NCBI GenBank assembly: GCA_017439085.1 | Contig: JAFRTU010000003.1 | Location: 1-64,000 of the forward strand | Source: Clostridia bacterium | GTDB taxonomy: Bacteria; Bacillota; Clostridia; Christensenellales; Christensenellaceae | Direction: 5' to 3' | Length of the DNA stretch: 64,000 nt | In this document: in pieces, positions 42,037 to 51,038 of the stretch | Layout of the letters: every line of letters starts with the position of its first letter | Numbering within the stretch: position 1 is the stretch's first letter | The notes under the pieces: generated by a model | Database searches by the model: none | Told to the model about the DNA's origin: nothing | What the model saw: only the letters and a program-made list of their open reading frames with translations | Program-made: the position numbers and the translations under genes

Positions 42037-43248
42037 ATGAAGAAGAAAAAAATCGTATTTGATATGGCGTTAAACATTGCAGCAACAGCAATTCCTACGT
42101 TTGTGCTGCAATTAGTAATACTTCCCGCGTTATCTCGCTATATGCCAGATGAGAGATATGGGCTTCTGGTTACCATTCTTGCTTTTTTGAACGTTGTTCC
42201 ATCAACTATGGGAAATGCTCTTAATAATATTCGTCTGTTGTTCAATAATGAATACGTCGACGAGAAGCAAGAAGGAGATTTCAATTTAATCCTTTCAGTA
42301 TTGGCGATTGTTGATATAGCCGCAATAATGATCTTCCTTTTCTATTATGATAAGGAGCTTACCCTTCTCAACCTTCTCTTGATAATCGTTGTTTCGGTTT
42401 TGTGGCTTGGAAGGGAATATTTTATAGTTGCATTCAGGTTGAATATTAACTATGTTCAAATTCTGATTTGCAACATGCTGAGAATAGTAGGCTACGGTGT
42501 TGGGTTTGCATTGTTCAGATTGACTGGATATTGGCAATGGATATATTTGTTTGGACTCTTGTTCAGCCTGCTTTATTGCTTCATCAAAAGTAACCTATGG
42601 AAAGAGCCTTTTAGAAGAACGATAATCTTTAAAAAGACAAGTACCCAGGGCATTCTGTTGCTCATTGCTAAGATATTAAACCGGCTGATTACCTATGCTG
42701 ATAAAATTCTTATATATCCCATTCTTGGAGGCGCTGTCGTTTCAGTTTACTACGCTGCAACAATCTTTGGAAAAGTAGTGTCTATTATGATTACGCCTAT
42801 AAACAGTGTTGCATTGACTTATCTTGCAAAGGTGAGAACAAAGAAAGACAACACGTTCAAAAGCGCATTATTACTAGGCTGTATTGTTTGCGTTGTGGGA
42901 TATTTTCTGTGCATTGCTGTGAGCAGACCTGTGTTGTCGATCTTATATCCAAGATTTGTTGATGACGCGATGAAATATATCCTAATCACGACGGGAACGA
43001 CTGTACTGTATGCTTTAACATCAATTGTAGATCCTTTCATCATGAAATTCTTTGATATGAAATGGCAGATCGCTATCAATGGATCAACAGTAGGTGTATA
43101 TCTTATTCTTTGCCTGAGTTTTCTGAAACTGTGGGGACTCATGGGCTTTTGTTTAGGAGCTTTATTAACAAATGCACTAAAGCTAGTTTTTATGATCTTT
43201 ATCTACTATAGATGCCAGGCGCTGAACCTTGAAAGGATAGACAAATGA
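42037..43248 (+). CDS. Wzx-type flippase (capsule locus)
   Basis: The 403-residue multi-span protein of the MOP/PST exporter superfamily begins with IAATAIPTFVLQLVILPALS and YMPDERYGLLVTILAFLNVV, and has the mid-protein block ILNRLITYADKILIYPILGG. It would flip the lipid-linked repeat. AAGGATGAG precedes the start. The stop overlaps the start of the next, frameshifted acyltransferase gene (ATGA). The upstream gap 41929-42036 contains nothing recognisable. Confidence 0.82.
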   Translation: MKKKKIVFDMALNIAATAIPTFVLQLVILPALSRYMPDERYGLLVTILAFLNVVPSTMGNALNNIRLLFNNEYVDEKQEGDFNLILSVLAIVDIAAIMIFLFYYDKELTLLNLLLIIVVSVLWLGREYFIVAFRLNINYVQILICNMLRIVGYGVGFALFRLTGYWQWIYLFGLLFSLLYCFIKSNLWKEPFRRTIIFKKTSTQGILLLIAKILNRLITYADKILIYPILGGAVVSVYYAATIFGKVVSIMITPINSVALTYLAKVRTKKDNTFKSALLLGCIVCVVGYFLCIAVSRPVLSILYPRFVDDAMKYILITTGTTVLYALTSIVDPFIMKFFDMKWQIAINGSTVGVYLILCLSFLKLWGLMGFCLGALLTNALKLVFMIFIYYRCQALNLERIDK

Positions 43249-44262
43249 GTGTGAAGCGGGGAAGAGAATTAGAGCTGGATTTTATCCGCGTAATATCGAT
43301 GTTTTATGATTATCTTCTGCCATATCTCTGCTGAGGCAGGAATGAAATGGGGAGAATACTTTAATGTCGGTGTTATGATTTTTATGTTCATGTCCGGATA
43401 CCTTTCGTATAGAAAGAATCATGGCGGGAAATGGATAAAGGATAGGTTGAAGCGAATTCTACCCGAGTACTTCATTTTTCTGATTATCTATCTATTGGTG
43501 ACAGTTTTTATTCTACACGCGAGATATACTGCAAAGCAGATACTTGTAAATCTCTTTGTGCTGCAAGGCTTATTTACGGAGAGTGGTTTGCCCAATATTC
43601 TGCATCTGTGGTTTGTAACTTACATTCTGATTTGCTATCTTTTGACACCGTTTGCTGTGAAAATGATGAACAGAATGGATTGGAAGAAGCTTGTACTTGT
43701 AGCGATTATTCTTCAGATTGCTGTTATTCCCCTGAGAATAATTGGAATCAGAATTGTATTTAGTAGATTTGTAGTGTATTTCATTGGATTATATATTGCA
43801 GCGCACGAAGATGCTTCTGACAAGGAGACATTATACAAGAAAATCACATCGAGAATTGCCATTCCGGTTTTGATTCTGAATATAATCAGATTCGCCATGG
43901 AGCTGTCAGGTGTTCAGGAAAAATTGCCTGGATCGGTTGACATGGCATTAGGACTTGTGTGGCAGTGGGCGCATATGTTTCTTGGGATCCTTCTCTTTTA
44001 TGTTCTTTGGAATGTTGGGCACATATTTGTACAAGGACTATCTGACGGCTTGAAGAAAAGCCTGTTGACTTTATCATCAGTAAGTTATTGCGTGTATGTA
44101 GTTCATCAGGTCTTTGTTTACCATGATTACGCTATTACAAGATATGTTTCGCCGTACCTGCTTGGTATTTTTACGGCTTTGATTTGCATAGCAGTTTCAA
44201 CGTGCGTGCTCTATTACTTATCCAATGGCTTTAGAAAGCTTCTCGAGAGAGAAAAGGCATAG
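43245..44262 (+). pseudogene. acyltransferase-3 family gene with a frameshift near the start
   Basis: ATG 43245 overlaps the flippase stop and reads MSVKRGRELELDFIRVISMF, the usual first helix (E-x-D-x-I-R) of acyltransferase-3 proteins. The frame then hits a stop, while the reading continues in another frame from 43306 (MIIFCHISAEAGMKWGEYFN) with the conserved FCH. One extra T in TTTT (43302-43305) explains the break. The remainder (about 318 residues, about ten helices) is intact to 44262. A shortened protein from ATG 43306 would lack the conserved arginine. A sequencing error is possible. Confidence 0.8.
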
Positions 44263-44297
44263 CAACTACAAATCCTTTATTTCACAGAGGTGGCAAC

Positions 44298-45416
44298 ATG
44301 AAAAAGGTAATGTGTGTATTCGGAACCAGGCCTGAGGCAATCAAGATTTGCCCGCTGGTACTTGAGATGAAGAAGAGGCCGAGCCTCGAGGTAGTAGTCT
44401 GCGTTACAGCTCAGCACCGGCAGATGCTTGACCAGGTTTTACAGACATTCGGTGTGATACCGGATTACGATCTGAATATCATGAAAGACCGGCAGACGCT
44501 GTTCGATATTACGACCGGTGTGCTGAATGGGATCAAAGAAGTGCTGGAGAAGGAGAAGCCGGACGTTGTTCTGGTTCATGGTGATACAAGTACAACGTTT
44601 GTAACAGCTCTGGCCTGCTTCTACCTTCAGATTCCGGTTGGCCACGTAGAGGCGGGACTGCGCACCTACAACATTTACAGTCCTTATCCTGAAGAGTTCA
44701 ACAGAGAAGCTGTGTCTATCGTTTCCCAGTTTAACTTCGCACCGACACCGCTTTCACGTGATAATCTGCTCAGGGAGGGACGGAAAGCTGAGAATATCTA
44801 TGTGACTGGCAACACTGTCATTGACGCGATGCAGCATACAGTGAAAGAGGATTATCATCACCCGGAACTCGACTGGGTCGGGGATGGAAAGTTAATCTTC
44901 ATTACTGCTCATCGCCGTGAAAACCTTGGAGAGCCAATGCACCATATGTTTAGAGCGATACGCCGCGTGCTTGATGAGCACCCGGAATGTAAAGCAGTCT
45001 ATCCGATCCACATGAATCCTGTTGTTCGACAGGCGGCGGATGAGGAGCTTGGAGACTGCAAGCAGATCCACATCATCGATCCTATTGAAGTATTCGATTG
45101 TCACAACTTTGAGGCACGCAGTTTCCTCTGCCTCACTGATTCCGGCGGAATTCAGGAGGAGTGCCCGAGCTATGGTGTACCGGTTCTTGTGATGCGGGAT
45201 ACAACAGAAAGACCAGAAGGTGTGGATGCCGGTACACTGAAGCTTGTAGGTACAGATGAAGAGACAATTTATAAGACCTTCAAGCTCTTGCTGGAGAATG
45301 AGGAAGAATATAACAAGATGAGCCATGCCTGTAACCCTTATGGCGATGGGCATGCATGTGAGCGTATAGCGGACATTCTGGAGGGTAAAGAGTACAGCCC
45401 TTGGGAAGCAAAGTAA
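44298..45416 (+). CDS. wecB: UDP-N-acetylglucosamine 2-epimerase (non-hydrolysing)
   Basis: The 372-residue enzyme converts UDP-GlcNAc to UDP-ManNAc. Family blocks are VFGTRPEAIKICPLVLEM, TAQHRQMLDQVLQTFGV, VLVHGDTSTTFVTALACFY, HVEAGLRTYNIYSPYPEEFN, TAHRRENLGEP and LTDSGGIQEECPSYGVPVLV with RDTTERPEG. It supplies the WecC substrate encoded 11 kb upstream. An AGAGGTGG site precedes ATG 44298. Confidence 0.93.
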   Translation: MKKVMCVFGTRPEAIKICPLVLEMKKRPSLEVVVCVTAQHRQMLDQVLQTFGVIPDYDLNIMKDRQTLFDITTGVLNGIKEVLEKEKPDVVLVHGDTSTTFVTALACFYLQIPVGHVEAGLRTYNIYSPYPEEFNREAVSIVSQFNFAPTPLSRDNLLREGRKAENIYVTGNTVIDAMQHTVKEDYHHPELDWVGDGKLIFITAHRRENLGEPMHHMFRAIRRVLDEHPECKAVYPIHMNPVVRQAADEELGDCKQIHIIDPIEVFDCHNFEARSFLCLTDSGGIQEECPSYGVPVLVMRDTTERPEGVDAGTLKLVGTDEETIYKTFKLLLENEEEYNKMSHACNPYGDGHACERIADILEGKEYSPWEAK

Positions 45417-45451
45417 TTGTTTTGGCAAGGATAAAGGAATGAGATTGAGCA

Positions 45452-46309
45452 ATGCAAATCACCAACTATAGACTGAAAGCAGGGATTTCCAAACCTATTA
45501 GAATTGCGGTAGTTGCTGATTTGCATAACGCTCCAACGGACTATCTTTTCTCAAACATAGAAAACAATCATCCGGACATGATTGTTATTGCAGGAGACCT
45601 TGTGTATGGAAGAGAATTGGATAGGGATAAAGACAATTTCATATTCGAACCAGAAAAGCCAATGCTTCTCAGATTCCCATATGCCGACGATTTTATCCAC
45701 AGGATACCATCAATTGCTCCAACATTCTTTACTTATGGAAATCATGAATGGCTTCTCATGCCAGCAGATATTGATAGGATAAAAAAGGCTGGAGTGAAGA
45801 TACTACACAATACATGGATGCGATGGAATGAGATATACATCGGAGGCTTGTCTTCACCGGATGTTACAAATTATTGGGTGTTTCAGGACGAATGGCGGAA
45901 AGCGCATCCATCGGATTCAAGAGGAAATCTTCGCCGCTCATACTTTTACTGGAAGACACACGAGGTTAGAAAAAATGTTGACACATCATGGCTTACAGAG
46001 TTTGAGAGTGCCATAGGATACAAGATCTTGATTTGTCACCATCCTGAATATTGGAGTATTAAGGAACCAAAACTTGAAAATCATCCGATTGATCTCGTTA
46101 TTGCGGGTCATGCGCACGGAGGACAGATTAGGGTTGGGAAAAGAGGATTATATGCCTCTGGGCAGGGATGGTTTCCCAAATACACAAGCGGTATTCATAA
46201 GGGCGATTATGGAAATATGATTGTCAGCAGAGGCTTATCAAACACATTAAAAATACCACGCATCTTTAATCCGTGCGAAATGGTATATGTCGATTTGATT
46301 ACATCCTGA
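45452..46309 (+). CDS. calcineurin-like metallophosphoesterase
   Basis: The 285-residue protein has the five metallophosphoesterase motifs: VVADLHN, VIAGDLVYGREL, YGNHEWL, ICHHPEYW and AGHAHGGQIR. It resembles YaeI/YkuE-type phosphodiesterases but has no twin-arginine or signal peptide. Why a capsule locus carries it is unclear; it might recycle lipid-linked intermediates or simply travel with the block. Confidence 0.8.
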   Translation: MQITNYRLKAGISKPIRIAVVADLHNAPTDYLFSNIENNHPDMIVIAGDLVYGRELDRDKDNFIFEPEKPMLLRFPYADDFIHRIPSIAPTFFTYGNHEWLLMPADIDRIKKAGVKILHNTWMRWNEIYIGGLSSPDVTNYWVFQDEWRKAHPSDSRGNLRRSYFYWKTHEVRKNVDTSWLTEFESAIGYKILICHHPEYWSIKEPKLENHPIDLVIAGHAHGGQIRVGKRGLYASGQGWFPKYTSGIHKGDYGNMIVSRGLSNTLKIPRIFNPCEMVYVDLITS

Positions 46310-46332
46310 AATCAGAAAGGGGACTTGTCACA

Positions 46333-46860
46333 GTGCGAATACTGAGCTCTTTATTGCTTGTGGCGGGTTTTCTACCTCTGATTAAAAAGCTATCGCATAC
46401 ACAGAGACGGGTTTTCTTCTTCATGTATGTAGCATGCATTCTGTTTGTTACACTGGGAATCAGAAGTTATGATGATGAAAGCGTTATCGTAATAGACCTG
46501 TTGATGCCGTATCAGAAGATTGCTGGTGTTTTCATGAGAGGATATCATGTGGGTGGCTGGAGAGAATTCCTTCGGAGAATACTCAGTAATAACGCTCCGC
46601 TTGAGAGTGTAGTATTGAACATTTTGCTGTTTGTTCCATTTGGATATATTCTACCGTGTACATCTGATTCTTTTATAGGTTTCTGGAAGGTTGTTGGAGC
46701 CGGTGTTGCGTTAAGTCTCTTTATAGAAACGGTGCAACTGATTACCCATCTTGGTTGGTTCGATGTTTCGGATATAATTCATAATGGACTTGGAGCAATG
46801 ATCGGATATTTGTTCTATAAGCGATTCCTATGTAGGCAGTCTTCTAAACATAAAAAGTAA
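46333..46860 (+). CDS. VanZ-like membrane protein
   Basis: The 175-residue protein has four to five membrane helices and a VanZ-type core: LESVVLNILLFVPFGYILPC, LSLFIETVQLITHLGWFDVS, DIIHNGLGAMIGY. VanZ-like proteins occur with envelope genes and give low-level glycopeptide tolerance in some cases; their chemistry is unsettled. I chose GTG 46333, about ten bases after AAAGGGGA; the frame extends back into the phosphoesterase gene. Confidence 0.78.
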   Translation: MRILSSLLLVAGFLPLIKKLSHTQRRVFFFMYVACILFVTLGIRSYDDESVIVIDLLMPYQKIAGVFMRGYHVGGWREFLRRILSNNAPLESVVLNILLFVPFGYILPCTSDSFIGFWKVVGAGVALSLFIETVQLITHLGWFDVSDIIHNGLGAMIGYLFYKRFLCRQSSKHKK

Positions 46861-46879
46861 AGAAAGAACCAGTTTTTCA

Positions 46880-46908
46880 TTGACACCACAGTTCCAGAAC
46901 TATATAAA
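46880..46908 (+). promoter_or_regulatory. sigma-70 promoter of the nagB leader
   Basis: TTGACA (46880-46885), 17 bp, TATAAA (46903-46908). Perfect -35, one mismatch in the -10. Transcription would begin near 46915, about 100 nt upstream of the ribozyme cleavage site and about 530 nt upstream of nagB. Confidence 0.75.
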
Positions 46909-47011
46909 TGTCAGACTTGTAATAAACCGATTTGACAGGCGTTCACACAGACGTCTTCAGATACACAGATAAAACAGCCTCTCTCGGAAGGAGTGAAAAA
47001 GAGAAACTGTT

Positions 47012-47233
47012 AGCGCCAGGCCCGCCGCAGGACCATCTTCACGACTTTTTATTCTCCCCAGTATAGGTGAGAATTTGAAAAGCCGGAATATGGACGGTAG
47101 GGTGACAAGGAATGGCAGTTGTCGAAAGACTCGGCGGATGCTGCCACGGCGCTCTACTCAATCATGCCTGTCAACTAATGTAGTTGAAAACATGGAATGG
47201 GTAGAGGTGTGCGTCGTTAGAGAGAAAGCAAAA
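47012..47233 (+). ncRNA. glmS-type self-cleaving ribozyme upstream of nagB
   Basis: The leader contains the hallmarks of the glmS ribozyme: AGCGCC at 47012-47017, with cleavage expected before G47013, then the catalytic core GACAAGGAATGGCAG (47104-47118), TTGTCGAAAGAC, and TCGGCGGATGCTGCC (47131-47145), which closely follow the conserved core of the family. A variable P1 arm lies between them (stem ATTCTC/GAGAAT near 47052-47074). A P3-like stem CTCTAC/GTAGAG encloses 47153-47205, and AGAGAGAAAGC follows. The ribozyme cuts its own mRNA when glucosamine-6-phosphate binds. Here it sits about 430 nt before a deaminase-type gene and not before glmS. The rest of 46909-47442 shows no gene. Confidence 0.85.
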
Positions 47234-47442
47234 AGCGGAATCAAAACCGTAACACAGGTTCTCTTGTCACTGTATAATTCTATAACCTTGCTTTTCGCTC
47301 CCTTTTTCTGCCCTGTTTAACTGCAGGATCTGAAAACAGAGGAGCGGTAGGAAAAACATGGGTGAAGTGCGCCCAAATGAACCCGCGCAGAGCGGAAAAT
47401 ACAGTGTTAGCGGCGAATGCCGCAGAAAGAGAGAACAATAAT

Positions 47443-48234
47443 ATGCGTGTTGTTATTCAGGAAAACTACGATAAGATGTGCAAGTGGGCAGCAGACTATA
47501 TTGCTGCCAAGATCAAGGCTCATAAAGATGAGCGGCCTTTTGTGCTCGGCTTGCCGACCGGCTCATCGCCTATAGGCGTCTACAAGGAGCTGGCCAGGAT
47601 GAATCAGGCCGGAGAGCTGTCTTTTGCCAACGTTGTTACCTTCAACAGGGACGAGTACCTCAGTCTACCCCATGAACACGACCAGTCTTACTGGTATTTC
47701 ATGCACGATAACTTCTTCAATCATCTGGTGGATATGAAGCCGGAGAACATAAACATCCTCAACGGCATGACCGATGATCCGGAGAAGGAGTGCGCGGATT
47801 ACGAGGCGAAGATTGCATCCTATGGCGGAATTGACCTCTTCATGGGTGGCATCGGTGTAGATGGCCACATCGCCTTCAACGAGCCGTATAACAGCCTTTC
47901 CTCCCGTACCGGTGTGAGAAACCTTACTACTGATACCCGTATCGTAAACAGCCGACTCTTCGGGAACGATCCGGAGGCTGTACCTTCCCAGGCACTGAGC
48001 GTTGGCGTGGGAACAGTGTTCGATTCCAAAGAAGTCCTGATCCTGATCAACGAGCATAACAAAGCCCGTGCACTTGCAGCAACCGTCGAAGGTGAAGTTA
48101 GCCAGAAGTGGACTTGCAGTGCTTTACAGAGGCACAACGGCGCTATCATCACTTGTGATGAAGCAGCTTGTGGTGAGCTGACTGTGGATACCTACAAGTA
48201 CTTCCTGGATATTGAACGTACCCAGCGGCTGTGA
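47443..48234 (+). CDS. nagB: glucosamine-6-phosphate deaminase/isomerase family
   Basis: The 263-residue NagB interconverts glucosamine-6-phosphate with fructose-6-phosphate plus ammonia. LGLPTGSSPIGVYKELARMN, NVVTFNRDEYLSLPHEHDQS, LFMGGIGVDGHIAFNEP and the end DIERTQRL region are canonical. The frame opens earlier (47362), but MRVVIQENYD at 47443 is the family start. In this operon, with GlmM and an acetyltransferase-like protein behind it and UDP-ManNAcA enzymes ahead, the useful direction would be synthesis of GlcN6P. The ribozyme in its leader would then provide product feedback. The direction is inferred. Confidence 0.92.
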   Translation: MRVVIQENYDKMCKWAADYIAAKIKAHKDERPFVLGLPTGSSPIGVYKELARMNQAGELSFANVVTFNRDEYLSLPHEHDQSYWYFMHDNFFNHLVDMKPENINILNGMTDDPEKECADYEAKIASYGGIDLFMGGIGVDGHIAFNEPYNSLSSRTGVRNLTTDTRIVNSRLFGNDPEAVPSQALSVGVGTVFDSKEVLILINEHNKARALAATVEGEVSQKWTCSALQRHNGAIITCDEAACGELTVDTYKYFLDIERTQRL

Positions 48235-48248
48235 TGGAGGGAAAGCAG

Positions 48249-48911
48249 ATGTATACGATTACAGACCTTTATAATCTCGATCACACCATTGCTGCTGATT
48301 ACCTGCGTCAGTTCACGTATCCTTGGGAAGCGCTGAAGGGAATTAAGGAGCTGATCCTGCAGCTGGGTCCGACACTCGGAGATGATTATGAAGAAGTGCA
48401 GCCGACTGTCTGGGTCCATAAAACAGCGAAAGTCTTCCCGTCCGCTTACCTCGGAGCGCCTTGCATCATTGGGCCGAATACTGAAGTTCGGCATTGTGCA
48501 TTCATCCGAGGTTCAGCTCTTGTTGGAGCAGACTGTGTTGTCGGCAACAGCGTCGAGCTGAAGAACGTGATCTTGTTCGATCATGTCCAGACCCCGCATT
48601 ACAACTATGTCGGCGACAGCATCCTCGGCTACTACAGCCATATGGGAGCGGGTTCCATCACCAGCAATGTGAAGAGCGATAAGAAGCTGGTAGTCGTCCA
48701 CAACGGGACGGAGCAGATGGAAACCGGCATCAAGAAGTTCGGCGCGATGTTAGGCGATTATGTCGAAGTCGGCTGCAATGCGGTATGCAATCCGGGCACA
48801 GTTATTGGTCGTCACAGTAATGTTTATCCGACCTCCTGTGTAAGAGGTGTCGTTCCAGAGAATAGTATCTGGAAGGACAACGGAGAAGTAATTCACAAGG
48901 AAGATCGATAA
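48249..48911 (+). CDS. left-handed beta-helix acyltransferase, GlmU C-terminal-like
   Basis: The 220-residue protein has an N-terminal helical part (TITDLYNLDHTIAADYLRQF), then hexapeptide repeats of a left-handed beta-helix (about 70-205: AYLGAPCIIGPNTEVRHCAF, ALVGADCVVGNSVELKNVIL, GAGSITSNVK, CVRGVVPENS). The arrangement resembles the acetyltransferase half of GlmU; the uridylyltransferase half is missing. It probably acetylates GlcN-1-P or a related sugar for the locus, and a full GlmU elsewhere would add UMP. GGAGGG precedes ATG 48249, 14 bp after nagB. Confidence 0.8.
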   Translation: MYTITDLYNLDHTIAADYLRQFTYPWEALKGIKELILQLGPTLGDDYEEVQPTVWVHKTAKVFPSAYLGAPCIIGPNTEVRHCAFIRGSALVGADCVVGNSVELKNVILFDHVQTPHYNYVGDSILGYYSHMGAGSITSNVKSDKKLVVVHNGTEQMETGIKKFGAMLGDYVEVGCNAVCNPGTVIGRHSNVYPTSCVRGVVPENSIWKDNGEVIHKEDR

Positions 48912-48913
48912 TT

Positions 48914-50266
48914 ATGGGTAAGTATTTTGGTACAGACGGCTTCAGGGGAGAAGCAAATAAAGAACTGACGGCTGCGAAAGCCTTCAAGGTTGGCCACTAT
49001 ATCGGCTGGTACTACGGTCAGCAGCACGAGGATGGACGTGCAAGGATCATCATCGGTAAGGATACTCGCCGCTCCTCCTACACACTGGAATATGCGCTGT
49101 CCGCCGGAATCACTTCCTCCGGCTCGGATGCCTATCTGTTGCATGTCACAACGACACCGAGCGTGAGCTACTGCTGTCGGACAGATGGCTTTGACTGCGG
49201 CATTATGATCTCTGCTTCTCACAATCCGTTCTATGATAATGGCATCAAGATTATGCGGGCCAATGGCCAGAAGATCGAGGCGGAGATCGAGGAGAAAATC
49301 GAAGTTTACATCGATTCCGATGAGGATCTGCCGCTGGCGGAGCGGGAGGCCCTGGGTAATGTGGTTGATTACGCGGCTGGCAGAAACCGCTACATCGGCT
49401 ATCTGATGACTGTGCCCACACGGGCTTTCAATGGATACAAAGTTGGCTTGGACTGTGCAAACGGCGCGTCCTGGAACATTGCGAGAGCGGTGTATGAGGC
49501 ATTGGGGGCCAAGGTCTATGTCATCAACAACACTCCGGACGGCGTGAACATCAATGAGAACTGTGGATCTACGCATATGGAGAATCTGCAGAAGTATGTT
49601 CTTGAGAACGGTCTGAACGTGGGCTTTGCCTATGATGGCGATGCGGACCGGTGCCTGTGCGTTGATGAAAAAGGCCGCATCGTCAATGGAGACCAGGTCA
49701 TGTTCATGTGCGGCAAGTACATGAAGGAAGAAGGTCTGCTGGACGGCAACACCATCGTCACCACGATCATGTCCAACATGGGTCTGTATAAGGCTTGTGA
49801 TGCAATCGGCATCCATACGGAGAAGACCGCGGTCGGGGACAAGTACGTCGCTGAGAACATGATGGCTAATGGCTATGTCCTGGGCGGCGAGCAGTCCGGC
49901 CACATCATCTTCGGCAAGTACGCCACCACAGGAGATGGTATTCTGACTTCGCTCATGGTTATGATGACCATGCTGGACAAGAAAATGCCGCTTTCCATGC
50001 TGGCAGATGAGATGAAGATGTATCCTCAGTGCCTAAAGAATGTCAGAGTAAAGAGCAAGCCTGATGCACAGAATGATCCTGATGTGCAGGCGGCTGTGAA
50101 AGCGGTTGCGGATGCTCTTGGAGACAGCGGACGAATTCTGGTCCGTGAGAGCGGCACGGAGCCGAAGATCCGTGTCATGGTCGAGGCCGAAAGCGATGAA
50201 ATCTGCGAGGAGTACGTTGATTCCGTGATTGAGGTTATTAAGGCTAAAGGGCATATCGCAGAGTAA
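48914..50266 (+). CDS. glmM: phosphoglucosamine mutase family
   Basis: The 450-residue phosphohexomutase converts GlcN6P to GlcN1P. It has the substrate start KYFGTDGFRGEAN, the phosphoserine loop ISASHNPFYDNGIK with the catalytic serine at about residue 102, metal loop FAYDGDADRCL, sugar loop LGGEQSGHI, and phosphate loop VRESGTEPKIRVMVE. It starts two bases after the acyltransferase stop. GGEQSGH and the context favour glucosamine over glucose or mannose. Confidence 0.9.
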   Translation: MGKYFGTDGFRGEANKELTAAKAFKVGHYIGWYYGQQHEDGRARIIIGKDTRRSSYTLEYALSAGITSSGSDAYLLHVTTTPSVSYCCRTDGFDCGIMISASHNPFYDNGIKIMRANGQKIEAEIEEKIEVYIDSDEDLPLAEREALGNVVDYAAGRNRYIGYLMTVPTRAFNGYKVGLDCANGASWNIARAVYEALGAKVYVINNTPDGVNINENCGSTHMENLQKYVLENGLNVGFAYDGDADRCLCVDEKGRIVNGDQVMFMCGKYMKEEGLLDGNTIVTTIMSNMGLYKACDAIGIHTEKTAVGDKYVAENMMANGYVLGGEQSGHIIFGKYATTGDGILTSLMVMMTMLDKKMPLSMLADEMKMYPQCLKNVRVKSKPDAQNDPDVQAAVKAVADALGDSGRILVRESGTEPKIRVMVEAESDEICEEYVDSVIEVIKAKGHIAE

Positions 50267-50274
50267 ATGAGATG

Positions 50275-50323
50275 GCCGGAAGGCAATTGTTGCGAAAATC
50301 GCCAGCTTTCCGGCTTTCTTTTC
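50275..50323 (+). terminator. terminator of the capsule locus
   Basis: GCCGGAAGGC and GCTTTCCGGC pair around a loop and are followed by TTTCTTTT. It closes the nagB-LbH-glmM unit and with it the long capsule transcript. Confidence 0.75.
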
Positions 50324-50372
50324 CTACAATCCGATTAGAACGGCCTGCTTACTCTGAAAGGAGAACTCACCA

Positions 50373-51038
50373 ATGGCCCGACCAAAGAAGAAAAATACAA
50401 ATCCAGCTCTCTCAATGGAAGCCCTGCTGACCCGCGCTGTGGAAGCATATGTTGAACCCTACGATGACCGGGATGAGCGAGAATCATCTTTATCATCTCT
50501 CCGGACAGTAGCGGATCAATTGAACACCACGATCCTCAGGACTCGTAAGCTTTTGATCACAGCTGAGTACTATTCAACGGAAACAAGCCGGTTGGTACAA
50601 TCCCTCACAAACGCAGGCATGGGAATAGAAGAGATCATGGCAGCCACAAGTCTGAAACGTGCCTCCATCAATTCTTACCTTCCGTATAAGAACCTAGCCT
50701 TTAACCTCGACCAGACAACGGTCAATGCGGATCGGCATCGTATGTTGCGGAGAAGGGTGAAGGCGGTGGAAGAACTGCGACGGCATGTGGATCTGCCGGA
50801 TGAGCTGGAGTACTTGTGGAAAGCCATCATCGCTTTTCACAATTATCCATTCAAAACGTCGGGACGCGGTAGCCGCAAGCGCGTGAGGACACCCTACTGT
50901 CGTCATGCCCGGCTTTCTTTGGTTGCCGTCGCATCAGATGGTGGTGTCCGAGAAGATACTAACGTTTCCGACAAGGTCGTTCGGATCATCCAGAGCTTTG
51001 TTGGCGTCGTTAACAAAATGGTTTGGAGGAAAGAATAG
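50373..51038 (+). CDS. putative helix-turn-helix DNA-binding protein
   Basis: The 221-residue protein has a basic N-terminus (MARPKKKNTNPAL). A helical segment (LTNAGMGIEEIMAATSLKRA then SINSYLPY, about 88-115) reads like a helix-turn-helix of sigma-70 region 4 type, and a basic stretch (RHRMLRRRVKAVEELRRHVD) follows. The C-terminal third has conserved aromatic and basic residues but no known motif. I do not recognise the family; similar-looking proteins occur on mobile regions. It sits at the right edge of the block with foreign codon habits. Confidence 0.55.
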   Translation: MARPKKKNTNPALSMEALLTRAVEAYVEPYDDRDERESSLSSLRTVADQLNTTILRTRKLLITAEYYSTETSRLVQSLTNAGMGIEEIMAATSLKRASINSYLPYKNLAFNLDQTTVNADRHRMLRRRVKAVEELRRHVDLPDELEYLWKAIIAFHNYPFKTSGRGSRKRVRTPYCRHARLSLVAVASDGGVREDTNVSDKVVRIIQSFVGVVNKMVWRKE

